Of a stretch of DNA of 64,000 bases, positions 16,399 to 25,388 are shown one piece after another (positions within the stretch are counted from its first letter, which is position 1; each line of letters starts with the position of its first letter). The notes under the pieces are model-generated. The model was not told the DNA's origin and searched no databases. It saw nothing but the letters and a program-made list of their open reading frames with translations. The position numbers were made by a program, and so were the translations under genes. The stretch is from the NCBI RefSeq assembly GCF_030053395.1, contig NZ_JASGBH010000006.1, positions 124,001 to 188,000 on the forward strand, given 5' to 3'. The DNA is from Limnohabitans lacus (lineage in GTDB: Bacteria; Pseudomonadota; Gammaproteobacteria; Burkholderiales; Burkholderiaceae_C).

Positions 16399-16423
16399 AA
16401 ACCCGGCTTGTCCGGGTTTTTTT
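16399..16423 (+). terminator. Rho-independent terminator between soxX and soxB
   Basis: AAACCCGG and CCGGGTTT surround CTTGT, and the stem runs into seven T. It is a strong signal inside the sox cluster, implying that soxB has a promoter of its own or depends on read-through. Confidence 0.85.
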
Positions 16424-16450
16424 GCCACCAATACATCAGTGAATGCAAAT

Positions 16451-18187
16451 ATGAATCTGACCAAACGTGAATTCATCCAAGTGATGGGCGCCGGCACCAT
16501 GGCTGGCATGAGCATGGGCAAGTTTTCGGAAGCCAGTGCGGCGACCGCCGCCAATGGCCTGTACGACATCCCCAAGTTCGGCAATGTGTCTTTCTTACAC
16601 ATGACCGATTGCCATGCGCAGCTCAAGCCCATTTATTTCCGTGAGCCGAGCATCAACATGGGCATTGGTTCCATGCAGGGCAATTTGCCTCACTTGGTGG
16701 GCGAGCATTTGCTCAAAGTGGCCAAAATTCGTCCGGGCTCGGCAGAAGCGCACGCACTGACTTACCTCGATTACGAAAAAGCAGCGAAGCGTTACGGCAA
16801 AGTCGGTGGCTTTGCGCATTTGGCCACCTTGGTCAAGCGCATGAAGGCCAGCCGCCCAGGCGCATTGCTGCTCGACGGCGGTGACACTTGGCAAGGTTCA
16901 GGCACGTGCTTGTGGACCAATGGCCAAGACATGGTCGACGCCTGCAAACTGCTGGGTGTGGACGTCATGACGGGCCACTGGGAATTCACCCTGGGCATGG
17001 AGCGTGTGAAGGAAATTGTTGAGAAAGACTTCGCAGGCAAAGTGGACTTTGTCGCGCAAAACGTCAAGACCAATGACTTTGGCGATCCCGTGTTCAAGCC
17101 TTATGTGATTCGCGAGATCAATGGCGTGCCTTGCGCCATCATCGGCCAGGCCTTCCCCTACACGCCGATTGCCAACCCCCGCTACATGGTTGCCGACTGG
17201 GCCTTTGGCATCCAGGACGACAACATGCAAAAAATGGTGGACGAAGCCCGCGGCAAAGGTGCTCAGGTCGTCGTCGTCATCAGCCACAACGGCATGGACG
17301 TGGACTTGAAAATGGCCAGCCGCGTCAGTGGCATCGACGCCATCATGGGCGGCCACACCCACGACGGCATGCCGGTGGCCAGCCTGGTGTCCAACAAGGG
17401 CGGCAAGACCATCGTCACCAATGCGGGCTCCAACGGCAAGTTCTTGGGCGTGCTCGACTTTGATGTGAAAGACAAAAAGGTCAGCGACTTCCGATACAAG
17501 CTGCTGCCCGTGTTCTCGAACATGCTGCCTGCCGACAAGGAAATGGATGCCTTGATCACCAAGATCCGTGCGCCCTATGAAGCCAAGTTGTCCGAGAAGC
17601 TCGGCATCTCGGAAGGCTTGCTGTACCGTCGTGGCAACTTCAACGGCACGGGTGACCAACTTTTGGTGGATGCCTTGCTGGACGTGCAAGGCGCGGAGAT
17701 CGCGTTCTCGCCCGGCTTCCGTTGGGGCACCTCTTTGCTGCCAGGCCAGGACATCACACGCGAGTGGTTGCTGGACATGACCGCGACCACCTACTCCTAT
17801 GCCACGGTGACCGAAATGACGGGTGAGACCATCAAGACGGTTTTGGAAGACGTCTGCGACAACCTGTTCAACCCCGACCCTTATTACCAGCAAGGTGGTG
17901 ACATGGTGCGCGTGGGCGGCTTGAGCTACAGCTGCAACCCACTGGGCAAGATGGGTACCCGCATTGGCGACATGCGCTTGAACGGTCAATTGATCGAAGC
18001 CAGCAAAAAATACAAGGTGGCCGGTTGGGCCCCTGTGGCCGAAGAAGCGCGCACGCAAGGCAACAAGCAAGTGTGGGAAGTGGTCGAGACTTGGCTCAAG
18101 ACCCAGCCAGGTGGTCGCATCAAACCGCGCAAACTCAATGCGCCCAAGATCACAGGCGGATTGCCCAATCAGGGTTATGTCGCTTGA
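16451..18187 (+). CDS. soxB: SoxB, dimanganese thiosulfohydrolase
   Basis: 578 aa from the ATG at 16451; a GTG at 16439 would add four residues, and neither has a clear ribosome site. The N-terminal signal LTKREFIQVMGAGTMAG is Tat-like with a KR in place of RR, as often seen in SoxB. The metallophosphoesterase motifs are intact: FLHMTDCHAQL, LLDGGDTWQGS, TGHWEFTLG, VVISHNGMD and IMGGHTHDG. A 5'-nucleotidase-like C-terminal domain follows. It hydrolyses SoxY-bound sulfonate to sulfate. Confidence 0.96.
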   Translation: MNLTKREFIQVMGAGTMAGMSMGKFSEASAATAANGLYDIPKFGNVSFLHMTDCHAQLKPIYFREPSINMGIGSMQGNLPHLVGEHLLKVAKIRPGSAEAHALTYLDYEKAAKRYGKVGGFAHLATLVKRMKASRPGALLLDGGDTWQGSGTCLWTNGQDMVDACKLLGVDVMTGHWEFTLGMERVKEIVEKDFAGKVDFVAQNVKTNDFGDPVFKPYVIREINGVPCAIIGQAFPYTPIANPRYMVADWAFGIQDDNMQKMVDEARGKGAQVVVVISHNGMDVDLKMASRVSGIDAIMGGHTHDGMPVASLVSNKGGKTIVTNAGSNGKFLGVLDFDVKDKKVSDFRYKLLPVFSNMLPADKEMDALITKIRAPYEAKLSEKLGISEGLLYRRGNFNGTGDQLLVDALLDVQGAEIAFSPGFRWGTSLLPGQDITREWLLDMTATTYSYATVTEMTGETIKTVLEDVCDNLFNPDPYYQQGGDMVRVGGLSYSCNPLGKMGTRIGDMRLNGQLIEASKKYKVAGWAPVAEEARTQGNKQVWEVVETWLKTQPGGRIKPRKLNAPKITGGLPNQGYVA

Positions 18188-18200
18188 TCAGGCATGAGGG

Positions 18201-18230
18201 CGCTGTCAGCCGAAATTTCGGCTGACAGCG
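18201..18230. repeat. Perfect 30-base palindrome between soxB and soxH
   Basis: Fifteen bases, CGCTGTCAGCCGAAA, are followed directly by their exact reverse complement with no spacer. No T run follows. It could form a long hairpin or cruciform, serve as a protein site, or be a processing signal in the soxB-soxH transcript. Confidence 0.8.
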
Positions 18231-18252
18231 CTGCAGTTGAAGGGGATTCGCC

Positions 18253-19251
18253 ATGAAAAGAAGACATTTGTTGATGGCCACTGCAGCGACCTGCGGTGTG
18301 GCACTTTGGCCTGAGGCCCGTTTGTTGGCGCAACAGGCGCAGGACTTCATTGAAGGACCGCCGGTGACGGACATTCCAGCCCAACAGCTGTCTGCGCATG
18401 TCTGGATGATCTTTTCTCCCGACGGTTTTCCGACCCCCGAAAACCGCGGAATGATGTCCAACGTGATCTTCGTGGTGACCACTGCCGGCGTGGTGGTGAT
18501 CGACTCGGGAGCTTCGTTGCAAATTGGTCAAATGGCCATCCGCATGATTCGCAAAGTGACAGACAAGCCGGTCGTCGCGGTCTTCAACAGCCACTACCAT
18601 GGCGACCATTGGCTGGGCAACCATGCCTTCGTCAAAGCCTACGGCAAGCAGCTGCCGATTTATGCTTTGTCCAGCACAATTGACAAGCTCAAAGGGGCTG
18701 AGGGCAATTTGTGGCGCAGTCTCATGGAGCGCTGGACCAATCAATCCACTCTGGGCACCGAAGTGGTGTTGCCCAACACGATCGTCAAGCCAGGACAAGT
18801 CATTCGCATCGGGGATGTGAGTTTCCGGATGCACCATTACGGCACGGCCCACACGCCATCCGACTTGTGTGTGGAGGTGGTGGAAGACAAGCTGACCGCC
18901 GTGGGCGATATCGCCATGGGCAACCGCATTGCGAACATGGACGAAGGCTCCTATGCGGGCACATTCAAGTACTACAACACCCTGATGGCTGCAGCTGGTA
19001 ATCAGCTCTGGGTGCCTGGCCACGGTCAAGGCGCCAAAGATCTTCTCAAAAGCTATGGCGAGTTCATGGCGGGCATCTGGGAGCCTTGCTTGCAAGCGGT
19101 CAAGGATGGCAAGTCTGAGTCCGATGCCCGCAGCATGGTGCTCAAGGACCCCAGAGTCGCCTCTCGTGCCAAGACCATGCAGGGCTTTGACGGCAACATC
19201 GGCAAATACATCAGCTTGGCGTACCTCGAAGCCGAAAAAGACGCCTTCTGA
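18253..19251 (+). CDS. SoxH-like metallo-beta-lactamase-fold hydrolase
   Basis: 332 aa with a signal peptide (MKRRHLLMATAATCGVAL, Tat-like). The metal site NSHYHGDHWLGNH is near residues 113-125, with a further ligand segment GTAHTPSDL and the later VPGHGQG. MBL hydrolases of this type occur as SoxH at the end of sox clusters, and their substrate is undefined. It is followed 24 bases later by a DUF4395 membrane protein. The same pair, with the MBL gene truncated, recurs at 28592-29622. Possible substrates are thioesters or sulfur adducts (inference only). Confidence 0.82.
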   Translation: MKRRHLLMATAATCGVALWPEARLLAQQAQDFIEGPPVTDIPAQQLSAHVWMIFSPDGFPTPENRGMMSNVIFVVTTAGVVVIDSGASLQIGQMAIRMIRKVTDKPVVAVFNSHYHGDHWLGNHAFVKAYGKQLPIYALSSTIDKLKGAEGNLWRSLMERWTNQSTLGTEVVLPNTIVKPGQVIRIGDVSFRMHHYGTAHTPSDLCVEVVEDKLTAVGDIAMGNRIANMDEGSYAGTFKYYNTLMAAAGNQLWVPGHGQGAKDLLKSYGEFMAGIWEPCLQAVKDGKSESDARSMVLKDPRVASRAKTMQGFDGNIGKYISLAYLEAEKDAF

Positions 19252-19275
19252 CGTGTTTAAAAAAAGGGGAGACAC

Positions 19276-19995
19276 ATGGCCAATCCAAATACTCAAGCTG
19301 TCAATTCTTGGTCACTGCTGTGGTTCAGAAGCCGTGACGACATGACGCCATTCATCAATGACACGGCTGTGCGCATTCGTGCAGGCATCATGCTGGCCAT
19401 TCCGATCTTCATGGCCTTCACCTTGTGGGACATCGTTTTCGGCAGTCGCTGGATCGTGACCGGGGACGTGATCAAGGACACGTTTGAAACCGACTTTGAC
19501 AACCGAATCCTATACATGGTCGAAGCCGTACGCCGCACCTACGACTACACCGTGCAAACCTGGTTGTTGTTTTATGCCCTGTTTGAAATGCTGGCGGGCA
19601 TGAGTGTCAAAACGGCCTACCTGTCTCCCACCATCTGGCTGTCCACCTTGCTGGCTCGCAAGGCGCGTCCTTTGTGGAAACCTCTGGCACCCAAACGGTT
19701 TGCATGGACCATCGGGGCCTCCATGATCAGTGTCTGTCTTGTGTTTTTTCACCCTGAGAAGTTCGCCGCAGCGGTCAACTTCATTTTTCAAAGTCAGGTG
19801 CTGCCCACGACCGAACAATATTTACCTCGCTGGCTGCCTTTGGTGATGGTTTGGGTGTGCCTGGGCTTCATGTGGATGGAGACGGTTCTGGGCTTTTGTC
19901 TCGGTTGTGAGGTCCATGCCTTGCTGGTCAAGATGGGCATTTTTAAGGACGAGTGCGAGGCTTGCAACAACCTCGATTTTGGTCAACCGCGTTGA
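19276..19995 (+). CDS. DUF4395-family membrane protein, copy 1
   Basis: 239 aa with four to five predicted membrane helices (for example AGIMLAIPIFMAFTLWDIVF and MVWVCLGFMWMETVLGFCLG). A C-terminal cysteine cluster LGFCLGCEVHALL is followed by DECEACNN. The LGxCxGC motif and the PLWKPLAPKRFAWTIG segment match DUF4395 proteins. Two CxxC pairs at a membrane edge suggest thiol or sulfane-sulfur chemistry or metal binding. It follows the SoxH-like gene in the sox operon. The paralogue at 28592 shares RFAWxIG and the Cys motif. The biochemical role is unknown. Confidence 0.78.
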   Translation: MANPNTQAVNSWSLLWFRSRDDMTPFINDTAVRIRAGIMLAIPIFMAFTLWDIVFGSRWIVTGDVIKDTFETDFDNRILYMVEAVRRTYDYTVQTWLLFYALFEMLAGMSVKTAYLSPTIWLSTLLARKARPLWKPLAPKRFAWTIGASMISVCLVFFHPEKFAAAVNFIFQSQVLPTTEQYLPRWLPLVMVWVCLGFMWMETVLGFCLGCEVHALLVKMGIFKDECEACNNLDFGQPR

Positions 19996-19999
19996 TCCA

Positions 20000-20030
20000 C
20001 TGTAAGACGCATCAGCGGTGCGTCTTACAG
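20000..20030. terminator. Twelve-base-pair hairpin at the end of the sox cluster
   Basis: CTGTAAGACGCA and TGCGTCTTACAG pair perfectly around TCAGCGG. It lies between convergent transcripts and lacks a T run on either strand, so it may act on both messages. Confidence 0.55.
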
Positions 20031-20212
20031 CCTGAGCTCATTCGTGTTTGGTAATTCGCCAAAATCCGTTTGACCATTTTCAATGGCAAGTTCCTGATCC
20101 CGGCAGGCAAAATACCCGACCAGCGAATGGAAAAGGCTGCAGCCCAGCGTGTGACTGGGCGCAACCAGGCCGTGGCCTCCAAAAACTCTTTTTGTTGTTG
20201 GCTGTTCATCAT
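20012..20212 (-). CDS. Small hypothetical basic protein
   Basis: 66 aa open frame starting with tandem ATGs at 20212/20209, 24 bases after the rhodanese stop and behind an AAGG. The composition (EFLEATAWLRPVTRWAAAF, then a basic stretch LPLKMVKRILANYQ) looks more protein-like than the antisense frames nearby. Its stop lies inside the loop of the sox-end hairpin. I recognise no family. It could be the last gene of the rhodanese operon or a non-coding 3' region. Confidence 0.38.
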   Translation of the reverse strand: MMNSQQQKEFLEATAWLRPVTRWAAAFSIRWSGILPAGIRNLPLKMVKRILANYQTRMSSGCKTHR

Positions 20213-20235
20213 GATGGCAATGCCTTGTTCGGTGT

Positions 20236-20583
20236 TCAGGACATGAAATTGCGCCATGCACCGATGTTGTAAACGCGTTGGTAGCCGTTCTTTTTCAACA
20301 CCAATTTGGCCATGCCACTGCGCGTGCCGCTGGCGCATCCCACCACCACGGGTGAAGTTTTCGGAATGCTGCCCAAATGCTGCCCCAATTCATTGAGCGG
20401 AATGTTGCGGGTGCCGGGCGCATTGCCGGAGGCAAACTCGGCTTCTGAGCGCACATCCAAAAGGATGGCCCCTTGCGTTTTCAGTTGCGGCAGCAAGGCG
20501 ATGACTCGTCGGGCATTCCACCATTTGTAGCCAAACCAAAGTGCCAAAGCCATCATGGGCCAATAGTCTTGAATGAATTTCAT
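20236..20583 (-). CDS. Membrane-anchored rhodanese-like protein
   Basis: 115 aa. An N-terminal hydrophobic segment (YWPMMALALWFGYKWW) is followed by a compact rhodanese domain: AILLDVRSEAEFASGNAPGTRNIPL and the active loop VVGCASGTRSGMAK. The catalytic Cys is present in a CASGTRS loop. The start ATG overlaps the stop of the thioesterase gene (ATGA), so translation is coupled. It presumably handles sulfane sulfur at the inner membrane. Confidence 0.83.
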   Translation of the reverse strand: MKFIQDYWPMMALALWFGYKWWNARRVIALLPQLKTQGAILLDVRSEAEFASGNAPGTRNIPLNELGQHLGSIPKTSPVVVGCASGTRSGMAKLVLKKNGYQRVYNIGAWRNFMS

Positions 20584-21065
20584 GCGACTTCTTTCTGGGT
20601 TGGGGATTGGCCAAAGCTTTCGGGCATTTGAACAGCCACCACTTCGCCGCGTGCAGTCGCGATGCCTGCTGCAAAGACCGTGGTTTCGACCACCACTTTT
20701 CGGCCTTTGATTTCTTTGACTCGGCCGCGAATGACCATCTCGCCCTCCAGCGGTGTGGGTTTGAGGAAATCCACATGCAATGAGCCGGTGACAAATCTAA
20801 ATGCAGGCAAGGAATCCATGTCGCGGTCTTCTTGACGGTACATGGCTGCCGCCGCCGTGCCTGTGCTGTGGCAATCAATCAAAGAAGCAATCAGGCCCCC
20901 ATAAGCAAAGCCCGGCACGGAGGTGTGGTACGTCTCGGGCTGGAAATGGGTGACGGTTTCGTCGCCCTCCCAAACGGTTTTGATCTGGTGGCCGTGCGCA
21001 TTGAGGTGTCCGCAGCCGTAGCAGTGTGCGACGTTCTCGGGGTAGTGGTCTTGAAAGGCATCCAT
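20580..21065 (-). CDS. PaaI-family hotdog thioesterase
   Basis: 161 aa from the ATG at 21065; the open frame extends upstream but loses similarity. Hotdog-fold signatures are NVAHCYGCGHLNAHG near the N-terminus, VPGFAYGGLIASLIDCHSTGTAA for the central helix, and HVDFLKPTPLEGEMVIRGRVKEI for the strand region. It hydrolyses acyl-CoA or similar thioesters. Its place between two rhodanese genes, with overlaps of 4 and 15 bases or less, suggests one operon; a link to sulfur thioesters is only a guess. Confidence 0.85.
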   Translation of the reverse strand: MDAFQDHYPENVAHCYGCGHLNAHGHQIKTVWEGDETVTHFQPETYHTSVPGFAYGGLIASLIDCHSTGTAAAAMYRQEDRDMDSLPAFRFVTGSLHVDFLKPTPLEGEMVIRGRVKEIKGRKVVVETTVFAAGIATARGEVVAVQMPESFGQSPTQKEVA

Positions 21066-21079
21066 CTTGTCGTCCTTGT

Positions 21080-21469
21080 TCAGGGTTGTGGTCGTGAAAG
21101 TGGCCAGCCTTTGGCGGCCCATTGGCTCATGCCGCCTTCGACATAGCGGATGTTTTGATAGCCTTGTTGCTTGAGCGCAGCCAAGGTGGCTTTGGAGCGG
21201 TTTTGTGTGTTGCAGATCAGCAAAACAGGCTTTTCCGGGTTTTTCGGGATCAGCATTTGTTTTTGAGGCAGTTGACTCATGGGCAGCAAGACCGCGCCTG
21301 CCGCAACGCCAGTGCGGTGCTCCTGGGGCTCGCGGATATCGATCAGCGTGACTTGACCCGCTTCATGTTGACTGCGTGCGTCGTCCAAGGAGACTTTGTC
21401 CGCATCGGCGGCTGATGAGCATGCCACCAGCATCAGTGCTGCAAGGGTTGAAATTAATTTAAAAATCAT
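21080..21469 (-). CDS. Rhodanese lipoprotein
   Basis: 129 aa with a lipoprotein signal (LAALMLVACSSA; lipidated Cys about residue 17), then a single rhodanese domain: TLIDIREPQEHRTGVAAGAVLLP and the active loop LLICNTQNRSKATL with the catalytic Cys. It is divergent from sulfide:quinone oxidoreductase across a 176-base promoter region with an ATATTC-type element and an Fnr-type box. It probably receives sulfane sulfur released by SQR on the periplasmic side. Confidence 0.87.
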   Translation of the reverse strand: MIFKLISTLAALMLVACSSAADADKVSLDDARSQHEAGQVTLIDIREPQEHRTGVAAGAVLLPMSQLPQKQMLIPKNPEKPVLLICNTQNRSKATLAALKQQGYQNIRYVEGGMSQWAAKGWPLSRPQP

Positions 21470-21491
21470 GTGTAGGCTTTCAAAGCTTTAA

Positions 21492-21511
21492 ATATAAGCG
21501 ATTATGAATAT
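21492..21511. promoter_or_regulatory. ATATTC-N8-TTATAT sulfur element between rhodanese lipoprotein and sqr
   Basis: On the minus strand the sequence reads ATATTC-N8-TTATAT, matching the element before the sox regulator in the left half and in spacing. It lies 23 bases upstream of the rhodanese ATG. Confidence 0.5.
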
Positions 21512-21575
21512 TTGAGGGGAGTCGAACAGCGTTCCATGAGAATCGATGGTCATCGGGTAATCATCTACCCTGAAT

Positions 21576-21589
21576 TTGATTCAGGTCAA
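21576..21589 (+). promoter_or_regulatory. Fnr/Anr-type box upstream of sqr
   Basis: TTGATTCAGGTCAA fits TTGAT-N4-ATCAA at nine of ten positions, with the common GTCAA variant. It is centred about 63 bases upstream of the sqr ATG, compatible with activation at low oxygen. Confidence 0.65.
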
Positions 21590-21645
21590 TTTGAGTGAGT
21601 CACCCGAGCGGATCATCAAGACCTCGAACAACAGGAGACAGACAC

Positions 21646-22923
21646 ATGGCCCACATCGTGATCATTGGCGCAGGCATTGGTGGCATGCCCATGGCATTTG
21701 AAATGAAAGAGCAGGCGCGAGCCGAAGACCGTGTGACGGTCATCAGCGAGTCTGCAAAATTTCATTTTGTTCCTTCTAACCCTTGGGTTGCAGTGGATTG
21801 GCGCAAGCGCAAAGATATTGAGCTGGACATCGCGCCAACGCTCAAGCGCAAGGGTATCGAGTTGATCGCGCAAGGTGCCCAACGTGTTCATCCTGAACGT
21901 CAGCAAGTTGAATTGCTTGATGGCACAGTGGTCGATTACGACTATCTGGTGATTGCAACGGGTCCTAAATTGGCTTTTGATGAAATCCCTGGCATGGGAC
22001 CAGACGGCTATTCGCAGTCCATTTGCCATGTCTCACATGCAGAAACCGCCAAGCTCAATTGGGACAGATTCACGGCCGATCCGGGTCCCATCGTGGTGGG
22101 CGCGGTGCAAGGCGCTTCGTGTTTTGGCCCTGCTTATGAATACGCCATGATCATGGACACCGATCTGCGGCGCCGCAAAATCCGCGACCAGGTGCCCATG
22201 ACCTATGTCACTTCAGAGCCCTATATCGGCCACCTGGGTTTGGGTGGGGTGGGGGACTCCAAGGGTTTGCTGGAGTCGGCCATGCGCGACCGCCACATCA
22301 AGTGGATTTGCAATGCCAAGACCACCAAGATCGAAGATGGCCACATGTTTGTCACCGAGCATGACGACAACGGCCAACCCAAAAAAGAACATGTGCTGCC
22401 GTTCAAGCATTCGATGATGTTGCCGGCCTTCAAGGGCGTCGATGCGGTGTTTGGTATCGAAGGCCTGACCAATCCGCGGGGCTTCATCACGATTGATGAA
22501 CACCAACGCAACCCCAAGTTCACCAATATTTTCAGTGTGGGTGTGTGTGTGGCGATCCCGCCTGTGGAAGCGACGCCCATTCCGGTGGGGACGCCCAAAA
22601 CGGGTTTCATGATCGAGTCGATGGTCACGGCCACGGCGCACAACATTCGCGAGATGCTGGACGGGAAAGAGCCGTCGCACAAAGCCACTTGGAATACCGT
22701 GTGCCTGGCTGACTTTGGCGACACGGGCGCTGCTTTTGTGGCCTTGCCGCAGATCCCGCCACGCAATGTGAGCTGGTTTGCCGAAGGCAAGTGGGTTCAC
22801 TTGGCCAAAGTGGCATTTGAAAAGTACTTCATGCGCAAAATGCAAAAAGGCACGTCCGAGCCGTTCTACGAAAAAATGGTCATGGACATGATGGGCATCG
22901 TCAAGCTCAAAGACAAAAAGTAA
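21646..22923 (+). CDS. sqr: Sulfide:quinone oxidoreductase
   Basis: 425 aa from the ATG at 21646 behind AGGAGA. FAD-binding motif at the N-terminus (VIIGAGIGGMPMAF). Redox cysteines are found in QGASCFGPAYEYA (about residue 158) and SVGVCVAIPP (about residue 300), matching the disulfide pair that takes up sulfane sulfur. The C-terminal amphipathic region (VHLAKVAFEKYFMRKMQKG) would dock on the membrane. It oxidises sulfide and reduces quinone, feeding cytochrome bd and other oxidases. A third conserved Cys of classical type I enzymes is not obvious near the N-terminus, so the subtype is left open. Confidence 0.9.
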   Translation: MAHIVIIGAGIGGMPMAFEMKEQARAEDRVTVISESAKFHFVPSNPWVAVDWRKRKDIELDIAPTLKRKGIELIAQGAQRVHPERQQVELLDGTVVDYDYLVIATGPKLAFDEIPGMGPDGYSQSICHVSHAETAKLNWDRFTADPGPIVVGAVQGASCFGPAYEYAMIMDTDLRRRKIRDQVPMTYVTSEPYIGHLGLGGVGDSKGLLESAMRDRHIKWICNAKTTKIEDGHMFVTEHDDNGQPKKEHVLPFKHSMMLPAFKGVDAVFGIEGLTNPRGFITIDEHQRNPKFTNIFSVGVCVAIPPVEATPIPVGTPKTGFMIESMVTATAHNIREMLDGKEPSHKATWNTVCLADFGDTGAAFVALPQIPPRNVSWFAEGKWVHLAKVAFEKYFMRKMQKGTSEPFYEKMVMDMMGIVKLKDKK

Positions 22924-22940
22924 GCCAAGCGCGTGGCCGG

Positions 22941-23870
22941 TCAAAAGGGCAGGAATCGCCCAAATTGATCGGCCAATTGTTTTTCGCCTTGTTCGAGCAT
23001 GAAGTAGCGAAACGATTCCGCTGCGGGTGAGAGCATTTTGGATTGGGTGTGCACCACATTCCAAGCACGAACCACGGGCGCACCTTCCACATCCAGCAAA
23101 GCAATCAAGCCTTGGCTCAACTCCAAGCCGATGGTGTGCAGCGACACAAAGCCCAGTCCCAGGCCTGCCATCACGGCTTGTTTGAGGGTTTCGTTGCTGT
23201 GCAGTTGCATTTGCAGCCGAGGCTCGACACGCGCCTCTGCGAAGAATTTTTCCATCGCCACGCGGGTGCCTGATCCAGGCTCGCGCACGATGAAGTCGTA
23301 AGGGCGCAGGTCCTCCACACTCAAGTGGCCGCGTTGTGCCAAGCGATGCCCAGGCGTGGAGACAAACACATGGGGATGCGCCGCAAAAGGCTCAGCACGG
23401 GTCTGCAGCTCTTTGGGAGGACGACCCATCACTGCAATGTCCACTTCGTTGTTTTGCAGCATTTGCACCAATTGCTCACGGTTGCCCATGGCCAGTTTGA
23501 GCTCTACGCCAGGGTGTTTGCTGCGGAATTCGGCCAGCATTTTCATCATGAAGTACTTGGCGGTGCTGACCATGCCGATGGTGAGTACGCCCGTTTCGGC
23601 GCGCTGCAGCCGCGCCGCTGCGTCTTCGGCATCTTTGATGGTGGCCAAAATTTTGCGGGTGTAGACGAGCATGTATTCGCCCGTGGTGGTCAGGCTCACT
23701 TGTTTGCCGCGCCGCTCAAACAGGGGCATGCCCACATGGCCTTCGAGTTCCTTGACCTGCATGGTCACGGCCGGTGGGGTCAGGTGCAGGTTTTCGGCGG
23801 CACGCACAAAGCTCAGGTGGCGGGCCACTTCGTTGAACACACGCAATTGACGGAAGGTGGCATTCTTCAT
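22941..23870 (-). CDS. cbbR: LysR-family regulator of CO2 fixation genes CbbR
   Basis: 309 aa. N-terminal helix-turn-helix ([35 protein letters not shown]) and a periplasmic-binding-like effector domain. It has the usual CbbR length and is divergent from cbbM, the canonical arrangement. It should sense Calvin-cycle or redox metabolites and activate cbbM and perhaps the distant cbb operon at 40 kb. T-N11-A dyads lie in the 106-base intergenic region. Confidence 0.93.
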   Translation of the reverse strand: MKNATFRQLRVFNEVARHLSFVRAAENLHLTPPAVTMQVKELEGHVGMPLFERRGKQVSLTTTGEYMLVYTRKILATIKDAEDAAARLQRAETGVLTIGMVSTAKYFMMKMLAEFRSKHPGVELKLAMGNREQLVQMLQNNEVDIAVMGRPPKELQTRAEPFAAHPHVFVSTPGHRLAQRGHLSVEDLRPYDFIVREPGSGTRVAMEKFFAEARVEPRLQMQLHSNETLKQAVMAGLGLGFVSLHTIGLELSQGLIALLDVEGAPVVRAWNVVHTQSKMLSPAAESFRYFMLEQGEKQLADQFGRFLPF

Positions 23871-23896
23871 TCAGGAATTTCTTAATTGGATTGCGA

Positions 23897-23911
23897 TAAA
23901 TATTGAATTTA
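23897..23911. promoter_or_regulatory. LysR-type (CbbR) box between cbbR and cbbM
   Basis: TAAAT-ATTGA-ATTTA, a 15-base T-N11-A dyad, lies 27-41 bases from the cbbR start and about 65 bases before cbbM. It is the expected location for CbbR control of both genes. Confidence 0.6.
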
Positions 23912-23976
23912 CCTTATTGCTCAAGCTTTTTACAGTCCAGACATTCCCTGACAAACAACCCAACTGGAGACTGAAG

Positions 23977-25356
23977 ATGGACCAAAGCGCACGTTATTCC
24001 GACCTGAGCCTCAAGGAAGAGGACCTCATCAAAGGTGGTCGCCACATCCTGGTGGCCTACAAAATGAAGCCCAAATCGGGTTATGGCTACTTGGAAGCTG
24101 CAGCGCACTTTGCTGCTGAATCTTCCACCGGCACAAACGTTGAGGTCTCAACCACCGACGACTTCACCAAAGGCCTCGACGCCTTGGTGTACCACATCGA
24201 CGAAGCCACCGAGGACATGCGCATCGCGTATCCGATCGACCTGTTCGACCGCAACGTGACCGATGGCCGCATGATGATGGTGTCGTTCCTGACGCTGGTC
24301 ATTGGTAACAACCAAGGCATGGGCGACATCGAGCACGCCAAGATCCACGACTTTTACATGCCTGAGCGGGCCATTCAGTTGTTCGACGGCCCGAGCAAAG
24401 ACATTTCTGACATGTGGCGCATCTTGGGCCGTCCGGTCAAAGACGGTGGCTACATTGCCGGCACCATCATCAAGCCCAAGTTGGGCCTGCGTCCCGAGCC
24501 GTTTGCACAAGCGGCTTACCAATTCTGGTTGGGTGGCGACTTCATCAAGAACGACGAGCCTCAGGGCAACCAAGTGTTCTCGCCCATGAAGAAGACCATT
24601 CCATTGGTCGTCGACGCGATGAAGCGTGCACAAGACGAAACCGGCCAAGCCAAACTGTTCTCGGCCAACATCACCGCTGATGACCACTATGAGATGTGCG
24701 CTCGCGCTGACTTCATCTTGGAAGCCTTCGGCCCTGATGCCGACAAAGTGGCCTTCTTGGTGGATGGCTACGTAGGTGGCCCCGGCATGATCACCACGGC
24801 CCGCCGCCAATACCCCAACCAATACCTGCACTACCACCGCGCGGGCCACGGCGCTGTGACCAGCCCAAGCGCCAAGCGCGGCTACACCGCTTTTGTGCTC
24901 GCCAAGATGAGCCGCTTGCAAGGAGCGTCCGGCATCCACGTTGGCACCATGGGCTTTGGCAAGATGGAGGGTGAGAACGACGACAAACTCATCGCCTACA
25001 TGATCGAGCGCGACGAGTGCCAAGGACCTGTCTACTTCCAAAAGTGGTACGGCATGAAGCCCACCACCCCCATCATCTCGGGCGGCATGAACGCGCTGCG
25101 TTTGCCAGGCTTCTTCAAGAACTTGGGACACGGTAACGTGATCAACACCTCCGGTGGCGGCTCTTATGGCCACATCGACAGCCCAGCTGCTGGCGCGATT
25201 TCTCTGCGTCAGTCGTATGAGTGCTGGAAGTCGGGTGCTGATCCGATCGAGTTCGCCAAAGAACACAAAGAGTTCGCCCGTGCGTTCGCTTCGTTCCCCG
25301 GCGACGCTGACAAGCTCTTCCCAGGCTGGCGCGACAAGTTGTCGGCACACAAGTAA
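23977..25356 (+). CDS. cbbM: Form II ribulose-1,5-bisphosphate carboxylase/oxygenase
   Basis: 459 aa from the ATG at 23977 (the frame extends upstream into the cbbR promoter). Catalytic segments are intact: [23 protein letters not shown] with the carbamylated Lys, and [13 protein letters not shown] and [17 protein letters not shown] for phosphate binding. Length and motifs define form II, which favours CO2-rich and O2-poor conditions. It fixes CO2 in the Calvin cycle. The gene is followed by cbbQ and cbbO activase genes, and no small subunit is present. Confidence 0.97.
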   Translation: MDQSARYSDLSLKEEDLIKGGRHILVAYKMKPKSGYGYLEAAAHFAAESSTGTNVEVSTTDDFTKGLDALVYHIDEATEDMRIAYPIDLFDRNVTDGRMMMVSFLTLVIGNNQGMGDIEHAKIHDFYMPERAIQLFDGPSKDISDMWRILGRPVKDGGYIAGTIIKPKLGLRPEPFAQAAYQFWLGGDFIKNDEPQGNQVFSPMKKTIPLVVDAMKRAQDETGQAKLFSANITADDHYEMCARADFILEAFGPDADKVAFLVDGYVGGPGMITTARRQYPNQYLHYHRAGHGAVTSPSAKRGYTAFVLAKMSRLQGASGIHVGTMGFGKMEGENDDKLIAYMIERDECQGPVYFQKWYGMKPTTPIISGGMNALRLPGFFKNLGHGNVINTSGGGSYGHIDSPAAGAISLRQSYECWKSGADPIEFAKEHKEFARAFASFPGDADKLFPGWRDKLSAHK

Positions 25357-25388
25357 GTCGAGCCTCACGTCCAAAAACAGGAGCCCCT

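Noticed and set aside
16898-18070. 390-codon minus-strand frame over soxB
   Set aside because: Composition (His, Val, Gly-rich) is typical of the complementary strand of a coding region; soxB motifs are intact on the plus strand.
23977-25356. Form I RubisCO or a RubisCO-like protein
   Set aside because: Length, motifs and lack of a small subunit gene all fit catalytic form II.
24148-25374. 408-codon minus-strand frame over cbbM
   Set aside because: Shadow of a highly expressed gene with strong codon bias; no domain seen.
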